This document shows, piece by piece, positions 25,801 through 32,977 of a DNA stretch of 32,977 bases. Numbering within the stretch: the stretch's first letter is position 1; each line of letters opens with the position of its first letter. Where the stretch lies: assembly GCA_041175045.1 (NCBI GenBank), contig JBEDFR010000028.1:1-32977 (forward strand). Direction: 5' to 3'. Position numbers and translations under genes: made by a program. This DNA comes from UBA5078 sp041175045 (GTDB lineage: Bacteria; Pseudomonadota; Gammaproteobacteria; Pseudomonadales; Pseudohongiellaceae). Under the pieces are notes generated by a model, which did no database searches, was not told where the DNA came from, and saw nothing but the letters and a program-made list of their open reading frames with translations.

Positions 25801-26085
25801 CCGTGGTCAGCGCTGCACCCCACCATCGGCGTGCATTCGCCGCTGGTGATCGATGTGGTGGATGTTCATCACCAGCGTTCTCTGGGCGGCTGTACCTATC
25901 ATGTGGCACATCCGGGCGGTCGCCACTACGAGACTTTCCCGGTCAATGCCAACGAAGCGGAAGCCCGCCGCGGCGCGCGCTTCTGGCAGCATGGGCATAC
26001 CCAGGGCGTGATGGCGCTGGACCTGGGCGAGCCCCATGAAGCGCATCCCTACACGCTGGACCTGCGCTTCCGGGCTCGCCGCTGA
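22819..26085 (+). CDS. Transglutaminase-like / DUF2126 fusion protein, 1088 residues
   Basis: Domains in order: a transglutaminase N-terminal beta domain (about 1-90; YKFDRLVPIFPHVVRLRPAP), a transglutaminase-like core (about 160-260), and a long DUF2126 region from about 320 to the end (starting LTVGGEPTFISIDD). The core's triad is intact: Cys180 (KLGSCRDSAWLLVQTLRHMG), His229 (DLHAWTEVF) and Asp245 (GWIGLDPTSG). It could act as a peptidase, amidase or acyl-transferase. No signal peptide is seen, so it is probably cytoplasmic. It is a usual companion of the ATP-grasp/alpha-E pair and Anbu. No Shine-Dalgarno sequence precedes the ATG at 22819, although the N-terminus matches the family start; translation may be leaderless. 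Its stop is 3 bases from that of htpX. Confidence 0.94.
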   Translation: MTIKVAIHHQTTYKFDRLVPIFPHVVRLRPAPHCRTPISAYSLNIAPTTHFINWQQDPFSNHLARLVFPEPSRELSITVELIADMTVINPFDFFVEQSAEHFPFQYDAQLSRDLAPYLEVETPGPLMQQWLQGVNKSRQPIVSFLTAENSRTQRAINYIIRMEPGVQSCEETLQRKLGSCRDSAWLLVQTLRHMGLAARFASGYLVQLSADIRAMDGPSGPGEDFTDLHAWTEVFIPGAGWIGLDPTSGLLAAEGHIPLACTPDPISAAPISGATGVCEVEFFHANSVTRIHEDPRVTKPYTSEQWQAIDALGLSVDEELAANDVRLTVGGEPTFISIDDMQSAQWNTAALGKDKRRLAGELLLALKKHYGPEGIIHIGQGKWYPGEPLPRWALGLFWRTDGKALWHNPQLLADDRIPGPCGNRQAASFITALARRLGISPRYVLPAFENKDYYLRREAELPANVSLWDNKLLDPLESARLKRVFSHGLDKETGYVLPLGSTEHEGAIRWLSSRWYFRKEKLTLIPGDSPIGLRLPLDSLPWQEPEGLAQEHAPDPFAPLPELPYPLLQEEDNEALDAGDSGDGRIFHTALCAEVRDGRLHLFLPPQTDLERYVALIAAIEATAEALTCPVVLEGYEPPRDPRLQKMQITPDPGVIEVNVQPASSWPELTHIVHTLYEQARQTRLGTEKFMLDGRHTGTGGGNHVTLGAAKPEDSPFLRRPDLLGSLLRFWQNHPSLSYLFSGQFIGPTSQAPRVDEARDDNLYELEIALQQIQSETTGQYWLVDRILRNFLVDLTGNTHRAEFCIDKLYSPDSASGRLGIVEFRNFEMPPHWQMSALQVLLLRTLVAHFWQKPYTRALINWGTELHDRFMLPHFVWEDLGWVIDDLAKAGYPLQLDWFAPFREFRFPHCGSIHVAGIQLELHRAIEPWHVLGEESTGQGTARYVDSSVERLQIRTRNMTGNRFIVTCNGRKVPMRSTGTEGEFVGGIRYKAWAPWSALHPTIGVHSPLVIDVVDVHHQRSLGGCTYHVAHPGGRHYETFPVNANEAEARRGARFWQHGHTQGVMALDLGEPHEAHPYTLDLRFRARR

Positions 26086-26088
26086 GAG

Positions 26089-26970
26089 TCAGCCCGCGTT
26101 GCGCAGGGCGGCGATGCGGGCGGGCAGCGGCGGGTGCGACATCAACAGGCCGGCCAGGGACCCGATGCTCTTGCTGTTGATGCCGAAGGCCACGAGCTCA
26201 TCAGGCAGGGCAGCCGCCTGACCCATCTGCAGCCGCTCCAGGGCGGCGATCATGTTCTGCCGGCCTGCCAGGCGGGCACCGCCCGCGTCGGCGCGGAATT
26301 CACGCTGACGGCTGAACCACATCACGATGATGGACGCCAGAATGCCCAGCACCAGTTCGGCCACGATGGTGGTGATCCAGAATGCCGGGCCGTGACCGCG
26401 CTCGGTCTTGAAGACCACGCGGTCCACAAAGTGCCCGATCACCCGCGAGAAGAAGATCACGAAGGTGTTCACCACGCCCTGGATGAGTGTCAAGGTGACC
26501 ATGTCGCCGTTGGCCACGTGACTCACTTCGTGAGCGAGCACGGCCTCGGCCTCCGGACGCGTCATGTTCTGCAGCAGGCCCGTGCTCACGGCCACCAGCG
26601 AACTGTTGCGCGAGGCGCCCGTGGCAAAGGCATTCACCTGGGGCGAATCGAAGATGGCCACTTCCGGCATGCCGATGCCGGCTTCCTGCGCCTGACGCCG
26701 AACGGTCTCCACCAGCCACTGCTCGGTGCTGTTGGCAGGCGCGGTGATGACGCGCGCGCCGGTGCTGCGCTTGGCCATCCACTTGGACATGGCCAGCGAG
26801 ATGAAGGCGCCGCCAAAGCCGAAGACAGACGAGAAGATCAACAGGCTGTTGAGATCGAGCCCGGCGCCCTGCTCGTCAAGAATACGTTCCACCCCGAGCA
26901 GTCGCAGGGTGATGCTCAGGACCACAATGATGGCCAGGTTGGTCATCAGGAACAGTGCTATGCGTTTCAT
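26089..26970 (-). CDS. htpX: Membrane zinc protease HtpX
   Basis: The 293-residue protein is the HtpX endopeptidase, which degrades damaged inner-membrane proteins alongside FtsH. Two N-terminal transmembrane helices (about residues 5-25 and 43-63) precede the catalytic domain. The zinc motif HEVSH is at residues 147-151 (EAVLAHEVSHVANGDMVTLT), two further hydrophobic segments follow, and the third ligand Glu lies in RQREFRADAGGARLAG. Length equals the E. coli enzyme. It is tail-to-tail with the transglutaminase gene (3 bases between stops) and 24 bases downstream of the DUF1704 gene on the same strand, so it may share its transcript. Confidence 0.97.
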   Translation of the reverse strand: MKRIALFLMTNLAIIVVLSITLRLLGVERILDEQGAGLDLNSLLIFSSVFGFGGAFISLAMSKWMAKRSTGARVITAPANSTEQWLVETVRRQAQEAGIGMPEVAIFDSPQVNAFATGASRNSSLVAVSTGLLQNMTRPEAEAVLAHEVSHVANGDMVTLTLIQGVVNTFVIFFSRVIGHFVDRVVFKTERGHGPAFWITTIVAELVLGILASIIVMWFSRQREFRADAGGARLAGRQNMIAALERLQMGQAAALPDELVAFGINSKSIGSLAGLLMSHPPLPARIAALRNAG

Positions 26971-26994
26971 GGCGCGTCAAAGCCTCGTCAAGTG

Positions 26995-28368
26995 TCAGCC
27001 CAGCAGCGACTCGATGTCGTCTGCGCGGGCAGGTGGATGGATCAGGTGCTGTTCCGCGTCATAGAGCGGATCGCTGCGTGGCATCTCGCGGAAGATCAGG
27101 TCGAAGTGCTTCTGCACGCGCCCGAGGTTCACCACCGAGATACCACTGGAGAAACCGAACCAGACGTACAATCCATTCATGTTGCGGAACATGGCGGGAA
27201 TATGATGGGGGCCGGCAATGGTGCCTTCAAGGTAGTGCTGGTAGAGGATCGGGATGTCGTCCAGGGTCACCTTGCCCACGAACAGCATGGGAATGATTTC
27301 CGGGACTCCGGAATTGATGGCGCTGCGAATGAAGTTCACGTTCTCGACGAAGCCGCGCAGATACGACAGGTCCTTGGTGAACACCGAGCCACCGGCCAGC
27401 GTGCCGCCCCGGAACACCCGCTGCGTGATGCGATAACTTTCACGCTCGCCCAGGCCACGGTTCACGAAGTGACGGTAGACCTCGATGAAATCCGCGCCCT
27501 GCTCTGCCATGTCCACGGCTACCACGCGATCACTCACCCGCAACGCACGCTGGGGATAGGAGCTGAAGGTCAGGGTTTCCATCAGCACCGCCAGCCCCTC
27601 CTGACAGGCCGTCACCCGCGGTGAGCCCACGCTGAGCCAGCTGGCCCAGGGCTGCCGGCGCCCGTTCAGGGTGGTGCCCACGTGCACCCAGCCCTCGTGC
27701 ACTTCCAGGATCTGCAGGTCGAATTCCGAGAAGTCGGAGTCCTGATTGATTTTGATGTAGTCGCCCCCGGCGGCGGCGTCGGAGACGATGCCGTCGCTGA
27801 GCATCACCCGGATGTCGCCGGCCGGGAAATAGTTCTGCAGGCGCTGGCGCAGGATGTGCACCGCTTCAGCTGCCGCAATGGTCTTGCCGTAGGGGCGGCT
27901 CATGTGTTCCGCGGCTGGCAGCGAGAAGATCTGACAGAGTTTCTCGCCCAGCTTGCGCAGCGTCTTGCGGTCACCGCGCAAACGGTCGGAGGCCGAGCCG
28001 TAGAGTTCACGACTGATTTGACCAAAACCTGGCTGGCCTCTGGTCTTCAGCAGATCGATCACCAGCAGGTACTGTTCGAGGGTGGCGCACAAAATGCTGC
28101 CCAGACCATCCTGCGTGCCGAGCTGACGCCGCACATCCTCGCGCAGTTCGCGGAAGCGCTCGGCGAGCCTGTCAGGCTGGAAATTCAGAGCGATGGCCTC
28201 GTAATAGGCCTGGTCGACCGGCGGCAGGCGCGTGCCCTTGCCGGCGAGGAAGTCCTGCTCGAAACGGGCAGGCCACTTGATGGCATCGAGTATCCGGATG
28301 GGCTGCTGCAGCGCGATCAGTCGATCCGAGAGCGTCCTGACGCACTGGCGATACTCCGAAGGGGTCAT
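26995..28368 (-). CDS. DUF1704 'QEGLA' metallopeptidase-like protein
   Basis: The 457-residue product begins MTPSEYRQCVRTLSDRLIAL; this start overlaps the upstream stop (ATGA), and upstream sequence in the frame is antisense-like, so 28368 is preferred. It contains HEGWVH at residues 224-229, an HExxxH zinc motif, and CQEGLAV at 255-261, the hallmark of the family annotated 'flavohemoglobin expression-modulating QEGLA motif protein'. DUF1704 is also the family of the eukaryotic microtubule tyrosine carboxypeptidase MATCAP, so the bacterial members are likely carboxypeptidase-type zinc enzymes. The bacterial substrate is not known. Position between a TerC/CBS protein and htpX, near the Anbu/ATP-grasp genes, hints at protein-tail trimming; that is inferred. 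Confidence 0.9.
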   Translation of the reverse strand: MTPSEYRQCVRTLSDRLIALQQPIRILDAIKWPARFEQDFLAGKGTRLPPVDQAYYEAIALNFQPDRLAERFRELREDVRRQLGTQDGLGSILCATLEQYLLVIDLLKTRGQPGFGQISRELYGSASDRLRGDRKTLRKLGEKLCQIFSLPAAEHMSRPYGKTIAAAEAVHILRQRLQNYFPAGDIRVMLSDGIVSDAAAGGDYIKINQDSDFSEFDLQILEVHEGWVHVGTTLNGRRQPWASWLSVGSPRVTACQEGLAVLMETLTFSSYPQRALRVSDRVVAVDMAEQGADFIEVYRHFVNRGLGERESYRITQRVFRGGTLAGGSVFTKDLSYLRGFVENVNFIRSAINSGVPEIIPMLFVGKVTLDDIPILYQHYLEGTIAGPHHIPAMFRNMNGLYVWFGFSSGISVVNLGRVQKHFDLIFREMPRSDPLYDAEQHLIHPPARADDIESLLG

Positions 28369-29921
28369 CCGATATACAGCTCCTGCTGCAGGGCACGGGT
28401 AATCTGCACCAGCGCGATGCGCTGCTCTTCGACGGCCAGAATCTGGAAGGTGTAGCCCTCCAGTTCCAGGACGGCGCCCACCTCGGGCAGCCCGTCGAAC
28501 TTGCTCATCAAAAAGCCCGCCAGAGTCGCGAAATCGTCGATGTCGGCATCGAACAGACCGGTCTCCAGCACGCGGGACAGCTCGTGCAGGTCGGCGTGGC
28601 CAGCCACGCGCCACTGCCCCTCTTCCAGCGCCTCGATGGCCGGTGTTTCGTCTTCGTCCGGGAATTCGCCGGCGATGGCCTCGAACACGTCGATAGGGGT
28701 AATCAGTCCTGCGATGGTGCCGTACTCGTCCACCACCAGCACCAGCTGACCACGGGAGCGGCGCAGGGTCTCGATCAGCGGCAGCACCGCAATCGAATCG
28801 GGCACATATATCGGCTTGCGCAGGGAATCGCGCAGCGTGATGCGACCATTGACGGCCAGGTCATTGAGCAGATCCTTGGCGCGGGCGATGCCCACGATCT
28901 CGTCCAGACTGCCCTTGCAGACCGGGAAAAAGCTGTGCGGTGTCTCGATCAGCATGGCGCGGATGGTGCCCACGTCGTCGTCCGGGTCCACCCAGGAGAT
29001 GTCGGTGCGCGGCGTCATGAGCGAGCGCACGGAGCGCTCGGCGAGAGTCAGCACGCCCGTGACCATGTTGCGCTCGGCCACATGAAAGGCGGCCTCTTCT
29101 TCGGCGGCCGCCTTCTCGTCCACCGTCTCTGGCTGATCATAGGCACGTCCGCCCAGCAGGCTCAACACGGCAGCCGCGGTGCGCTCGCGCAGCGGACGAC
29201 GGGCCTCGTTCTTCTGCCGATTGCGGTTGGCCACCTGATTGAGGAACTCGATGGTGATGGAGAAGCCGATGGCGGCGTAGAGATAGCCCTTGGGAATGTG
29301 GAAGCCGAAGCCCTCGGCCACCAGACTCAGACCGATCATCAGCAGGAAGCTCAGGCACAACACCACGACGGTCGGGTGCCTGTCGACGAACTCCGTCAGC
29401 GGCTTGGAGGCCAGCAGCATGATGGAGACCGAAATCACCACGGCCGTCATCATCACGTAGATGTTGTCGACCATGCCAACCGCCGTGATCACGGCATCGA
29501 GCGAGAATACGGCATCGAGCACCACGATCTGCGACACCACCAGCCAGAAGCCGGCGTAGACACGGTTCTCGAGATGGACGCGCATGGAACCTTCCAGTCG
29601 CTCGTGCAGCTCGGTGGTGGCCTTGAACAACAGGAACAGACCGCCAAACAGCAGGATCAGGTCGCGCCCCGAGAATGGCAGGCCGAAGGCCGTGAACAAG
29701 GGAGTTGTCAGGGTCACCAGCCAGGACACGACGCTGAGCAGGGCGAGCCGCATGATGACGGCCAGCCCCAGCCCGATGATGCGGGCCTTGTCGCGCTGAT
29801 GCGGGGGAAGTTTGTTCGCCAGGATGGCAATGAAGACCAGATTGTCGATGCCCAGCACGACCTCGAGAATGATCAAGGTCATGAGGGCGACCCATAACGA
29901 GGGGTCCAACAGCAATTCCAT
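28365..29921 (-). CDS. TerC-family membrane protein with CBS and CorC domains (YoaE-like)
   Basis: The 518-residue product (the same length as E. coli YoaE) has a TerC membrane domain at about 1-240: LIILEVVLGIDNLVFIAILA is the TerC signature with conserved acidic residue in the membrane, and FSLDAVITAVGMV is its second copy. A CBS pair lies at about 300-425 (RSLMTPRTDISWVDPDDDVG, VVDEYGTIAGLITPIDVFEA) and a CorC/HlyC-type C-terminal domain at about 430-515 (WRVAGHADLHELSRVLETGL). TerC proteins are implicated in metal efflux, especially manganese, and CBS pairs bind adenosyl ligands. The ATG at 29921 with AGAGGA just upstream is preferred over the longer frame to 30086. Its stop overlaps the DUF1704 start, implying coupling. 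Confidence 0.93.
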   Translation of the reverse strand: MELLLDPSLWVALMTLIILEVVLGIDNLVFIAILANKLPPHQRDKARIIGLGLAVIMRLALLSVVSWLVTLTTPLFTAFGLPFSGRDLILLFGGLFLLFKATTELHERLEGSMRVHLENRVYAGFWLVVSQIVVLDAVFSLDAVITAVGMVDNIYVMMTAVVISVSIMLLASKPLTEFVDRHPTVVVLCLSFLLMIGLSLVAEGFGFHIPKGYLYAAIGFSITIEFLNQVANRNRQKNEARRPLRERTAAAVLSLLGGRAYDQPETVDEKAAAEEEAAFHVAERNMVTGVLTLAERSVRSLMTPRTDISWVDPDDDVGTIRAMLIETPHSFFPVCKGSLDEIVGIARAKDLLNDLAVNGRITLRDSLRKPIYVPDSIAVLPLIETLRRSRGQLVLVVDEYGTIAGLITPIDVFEAIAGEFPDEDETPAIEALEEGQWRVAGHADLHELSRVLETGLFDADIDDFATLAGFLMSKFDGLPEVGAVLELEGYTFQILAVEEQRIALVQITRALQQELYIG

Positions 29922-30079
29922 AAATCCTCTGCGGGTGGAAGGGGGAGCCCGAGTGTAGCCGGGAATCATGACGAAGGTAAACGCCGCGCATGGCCGGTCT
30001 GCTTGCAGAAGGCCTTGGCCGCCGAGGTATACCCGCAAGCGCACGCGGTGCCATAATCGCCACAGCCCCAAGAGCCGCC

Positions 30080-31873
30080 ATGACAAGGTCCATGAATTCT
30101 CGCTGTCTGAATCTGCTGATGCTGCTCTGCCTGAGCGCCCCTGCCCTGGGGCAGGACGCAGACCCCCGGCCGCAGATTCTCATCACCGGCGCCAGCGCCG
30201 CCCTGGAAGCCAATATCCAGGCGCTGCTCTCGATTGACGGCGAACGCTGCGACGCCGACCAGGCCCTGCTCGACGCTCGCCGCCCGGCCCTGCGCCGCGA
30301 GATCGAACGGGCGGCACAGGGGCTGGGCTTCTATCGCCTCACCCACAGTCTGGACTTCAGCCGGCAGGATGACTGTTGGGCACTGCGTATCGACGTAGTG
30401 CCCGGCGAACCCGTCCTGTTCGGCAATGTCGACGTGCGCTTTACAGGCGCGGATGCCGAGGCCGCCGCGCCCTTCGCCACCTTGCTCGCCAGCTCGCCGG
30501 TGGTCAGCGGCGCCGTGCTCAATCATCGCCTCTACGAGAACCTGAAGTCGTCCCTGAGCGCCCTGGCCGTGGAGAACGGCCACTTCAGCGCCCGTTTCTC
30601 GCGCTCGGAACTCGCCATCGACCTGGCACGCAATCGCGCCGACGTCATGATCGATTTCGACCCGGGTCCGCGTTACGGCTTCGGCACCATCAATATCAGC
30701 CCCATCGACGAGCTGTCGGATCGCTTCATCTCGCGCTTCGTGCCTTTTGCGCCCGGCGCGCCCTATTCCACCGAGGCCCTGGTGGAGCTGCGCGAGAGCT
30801 TCAACAACAGCCAGTACTTCATGGATGTCGCGGTCACGCCTCAGCTGAGCTCGGCGCAGTCCGCCACCGATGCTGCCGCGCGCAGCGTGCCCGTGAACAT
30901 TGCCCTGCAGGTGCGGCCGCGCCGCTCCTGGACAGGCGGGCTCGGCGTGACCACGGACAACGGCCCGCGCATGACAGGCACTTACGAGGACCGCTACTTC
31001 AACCGCTCGGGCCACCGGCAGAACGGCGACGTGGCGCTCTCGACCATGGAGAATCGCGCCAACTTCAGCCACATCATCCCCATGGCGGACCCAGCCACGG
31101 AAAGCCTCAGCCTCTCTCTGGGCTATGTGGGCCAGGACAACGACACCTTCAGCACCGATACCTACAAGCTGGGGGTGAGCTACCGCTCCACCATCGACAT
31201 TGCGCTGCTCGGAGACGAGTGGCTGCAGAACATCTTCAGCAACTTCCAGCGCGAGAACAGTGCGCTGAACACCGTGACAGTGAACGCCCACGAGAGCAGC
31301 AACCTGACCATCTCGGGCATCAACTGGACCCGCACGGCGGCCGACGACCCGATCTTCCCGACACGAGGCTGGCGCGTGTTCACCCAGCTCAGCGGCGCCT
31401 CCAACGCGTTTCTGTCCGACTTGAGCTTCCTGCAGCTGTATGCCAGCGGCAAGTTTGTCCACACCCTGGGCCCCGGTCGCCTGCTGGCGCGCATGGAAGC
31501 CGGCACCACGCTGGTGGACGGCGTAAGCGAACTGCCCGTCTCGATACGCTATTTCACCGGCGGCGATCAGAGTGTGCGGGGCTATCCATTCGGCAGCCTG
31601 GGAGCGCTCAATGCGCTGGGCGAGGTGATCGGCGGCAAGCATCTGCTGACCGCCAGCGTCGAATACGATTTCAGCGTGCGCCCGAGCTGGAAGCTCGCCG
31701 TGTTCATGGACGCGGGCAATTCCTTCGCCGACTTCAATACGGTCACCCTCCACAAGAGCGCGGGCCTGGGCCTGCGCTGGCTGTCGCCCATCGGCCCCAT
31801 CCGCGCCGACATCGCCAAGGGCCTTGACGACGGCAACTTCCGTCTGCACATCACCATGGGGCCGGACCTGTGA
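30080..31873 (+). CDS. tamA: TamA, outer-membrane translocation and assembly protein
   Basis: The 597-residue protein belongs to the Omp85 superfamily. A signal peptide (NLLMLLCLSAPALGQD) is followed by three POTRA-like periplasmic domains to about residue 270 (VNIALQVRPRRSWTGG ends the last one) and a 16-stranded barrel with the conserved lid-lock motif VSIRYFTGGDQSVRGYPFGS near residue 500. It ends RADIAKGLDDGNFRLHITMG and then PDL. With TamB it forms the TAM complex, supporting assembly or lipid transport between membranes. The start is taken at 30080 (MTRSMNS), with 30092 an alternative; further upstream codons lack a ribosome site. The tamB start overlaps its stop (GTGA). Confidence 0.95.
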   Translation: MTRSMNSRCLNLLMLLCLSAPALGQDADPRPQILITGASAALEANIQALLSIDGERCDADQALLDARRPALRREIERAAQGLGFYRLTHSLDFSRQDDCWALRIDVVPGEPVLFGNVDVRFTGADAEAAAPFATLLASSPVVSGAVLNHRLYENLKSSLSALAVENGHFSARFSRSELAIDLARNRADVMIDFDPGPRYGFGTINISPIDELSDRFISRFVPFAPGAPYSTEALVELRESFNNSQYFMDVAVTPQLSSAQSATDAAARSVPVNIALQVRPRRSWTGGLGVTTDNGPRMTGTYEDRYFNRSGHRQNGDVALSTMENRANFSHIIPMADPATESLSLSLGYVGQDNDTFSTDTYKLGVSYRSTIDIALLGDEWLQNIFSNFQRENSALNTVTVNAHESSNLTISGINWTRTAADDPIFPTRGWRVFTQLSGASNAFLSDLSFLQLYASGKFVHTLGPGRLLARMEAGTTLVDGVSELPVSIRYFTGGDQSVRGYPFGSLGALNALGEVIGGKHLLTASVEYDFSVRPSWKLAVFMDAGNSFADFNTVTLHKSAGLGLRWLSPIGPIRADIAKGLDDGNFRLHITMGPDL

Positions 31874-32977
31874 GAGCGCTGCTGCGTCGCCTTCTGATCA
31901 CCCTGGCCGCCCTCGCGGGCTTGGTCCTGCTGCTGCTCGCCGCTCTGGCCGCCGTGATCAGCACGCCGGCTGGCAGTCGCTGGGCGCTGAATCAGGCCGG
32001 CGCCATGGCGGCCACTGCCAGCCTGGAGATCGGCGTCGGGAGTCAGAGCGGTACCCTGCTGCGCGGCCTGCAGCTGCAGGACCTGTCGCTGCGCGTGGGC
32101 GCCAACCGCATTGCGGTGCAGACGCTGCAAGTGCGTTGGAACCCGTTCAGTCTGCTGGGCGGCACCCTGGTGCTGGACGAGCTGCAGATACGGGGTCTGC
32201 AAGTGGCGTGGACGAGCCTCCCCTCCAGCACCGCGGCGCCTGCCCCGTCAGCGCTGCTGGCGGCGAGTCTGCCTTTGCCGATTGCGCTGGAACTGGATGC
32301 CCTGGGCCTTGAACAGGCCAGACTGGACATCGACGGCACCTTGCTCGAGATCGAGCAGGCCGCCCTGCATGCCAGCCTGCGTGGCACCACGCTGGTGCTG
32401 GATGCGCTGCGCCTCGACACGCCAGCCTTGCAGGTTCGCGGCGCGCTGCGGGCCGACCTGACTGGCAGTATCCCGCTGCGTGGCACGCTGGACTGGCAGT
32501 TGGACACCAGCAGTACTGGCAGCGCCATGGCAGCCGGGCAGCTGGCCGTCAGCGGCACGCTTGACACCCTCAGTCTGTCACACAGCCTTGTCGATCCCCT
32601 GCAGATCGAGAGCCAGGGGAGCCTCGTGCTCCATCTGGCCAGTGGAGCGGGCGAACCCCGGCTTGGTCTGACGCATACGCTGCAAGCGCAGTCGCTCAGT
32701 GCCCTGCTGCCTGCCGCCGGCAGGGAGGTGCGCATCCGTCAGGCCGAGGTCCGAACCACTGGCTGGCTGGATGCCATGCAGATCAGCGGCCTGGGCGCAC
32801 TGAGTCTGGCGGACGCCAGTGGCGCCGTGCTGCTTGACGAGCTCGCTCTGAACTGGAATGCCATGTTGCAGGGCTCGCCGCTGCCCCCCAGGTTTCCACT
32901 CGGGGTGCTCAGGCTCAGCTGGTCCACCAGCAGCGCCGAGCCCTGCAACAAGGCAAGCCAGTTCAGAGCGAGCTCGG
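31870..32977 (+). CDS. tamB: TamB N-terminal part (partial, runs off the window)
   Basis: The gene starts at a GTG overlapping the tamA stop (GTGA) and stays open for 369 codons to the window end. It opens with a basic residue cluster and a strong transmembrane anchor (RALLRRLLITLAALAGLVLL), then the beta-helical TamB repeats: EIGVGSQSGTLLRGLQLQDL, VQTLQVRWNPFSLLGGTLVL and DELQIRGLQVAW. This is the typical TamB/AsmA-like N-terminus. TamB is anchored in the inner membrane, spans the periplasm as a hydrophobic groove and pairs with TamA in the outer membrane. The C-terminal DUF490 region lies beyond the window. Confidence 0.93.
   Translation, partial: MRALLRRLLITLAALAGLVLLLLAALAAVISTPAGSRWALNQAGAMAATASLEIGVGSQSGTLLRGLQLQDLSLRVGANRIAVQTLQVRWNPFSLLGGTLVLDELQIRGLQVAWTSLPSSTAAPAPSALLAASLPLPIALELDALGLEQARLDIDGTLLEIEQAALHASLRGTTLVLDALRLDTPALQVRGALRADLTGSIPLRGTLDWQLDTSSTGSAMAAGQLAVSGTLDTLSLSHSLVDPLQIESQGSLVLHLASGAGEPRLGLTHTLQAQSLSALLPAAGREVRIRQAEVRTTGWLDAMQISGLGALSLADASGAVLLDELALNWNAMLQGSPLPPRFPLGVLRLSWSTSSAEPCNKASQFRASS

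Noticed and set aside
26134..27624. 496-residue plus-strand frame across htpX and DUF1704
   Set aside because: Runs antisense across two genes with clear motifs; His/Gln/Gly-rich composition typical of shadow frames.
29966..31849. 627-residue minus-strand frame opposite tamA
   Set aside because: Antisense shadow of a GC-rich gene; TamA motifs on the plus strand are decisive.
1..32977. CRISPR arrays, tRNA or rRNA genes, insertion sequences, attachment sites
   Set aside because: Looked for spaced direct repeats, cloverleaf-like stretches, transposase motifs and terminal inverted repeats; none was convincing.

Overview
The window comes from the chromosome of a GC-rich gammaproteobacterium. The evidence is a two-membrane envelope (TamA/TamB, TonB-dependent receptors, lipoprotein), the YajC-SecD translocase pair, release factor RF3, a HolD-like/RimI pair typical of gammaproteobacteria, HtpX and a YoaE-type TerC protein. 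Genus cannot be fixed from the sequence. No rRNA, tRNA, CRISPR array, insertion sequence or prophage was seen.

Layout. (1) 1-3304, minus strand: housekeeping series prfC, tgt, yajC, secD (secD cut by the window edge), preceded by an unknown 211-residue gene (3391-4026). (2) 4027-6021: about 2 kb without an intact gene. Its first part is AT-rich and carries one perfect DnaA box, near-matches and inverted repeats; the rest looks like decayed coding sequence. (3) 6022-9021, plus strand: a lipoprotein with a lysozyme-like motif, a hisC broken by one extra T, a three-zinc-ribbon protein coupled to it, and a small membrane protein. (4) 8981-11713, minus: rimI, a holD-like gene, and a membrane-anchored AraC-type regulator. 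(5) 11825-16466, minus: a decayed TonB receptor remnant, a large intact TonB-dependent receptor and an exported protein of unknown function. (6) 16969-18399: a CopC-fold exported protein lacking the usual copper ligands, a zinc-ribbon/Smr-like protein and two small unknown genes. (7) 18612-26085: an Anbu locus, with the proteasome-related peptidase Anbu on the plus strand, a zinc metallopeptidase, an alpha-E protein and a circularly permuted ATP-grasp on the minus strand, and a 1088-residue transglutaminase/DUF2126 protein on the plus strand. (8) 26089-29921, minus: htpX, a DUF1704 'QEGLA' metallopeptidase and a TerC/CBS/CorC membrane protein. (9) 30080-32977, plus: tamA and the start of tamB.

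The most interesting region is 18.6-28.4 kb. It combines a self-compartmentalising protease relative, a peptide-ligase-type ATP-grasp with alpha-E partner, a transglutaminase-fold enzyme and two different zinc peptidases. One of these, DUF1704, is the family of the eukaryotic tubulin tyrosine carboxypeptidase MATCAP. This composition suggests a system that adds and removes peptide or amino-acid modifications on a still unknown target. Anbu, ATP-grasp, alpha-E and transglutaminase are a known gene association; the extension to DUF1704 and the ligase/peptidase reading are my inference.
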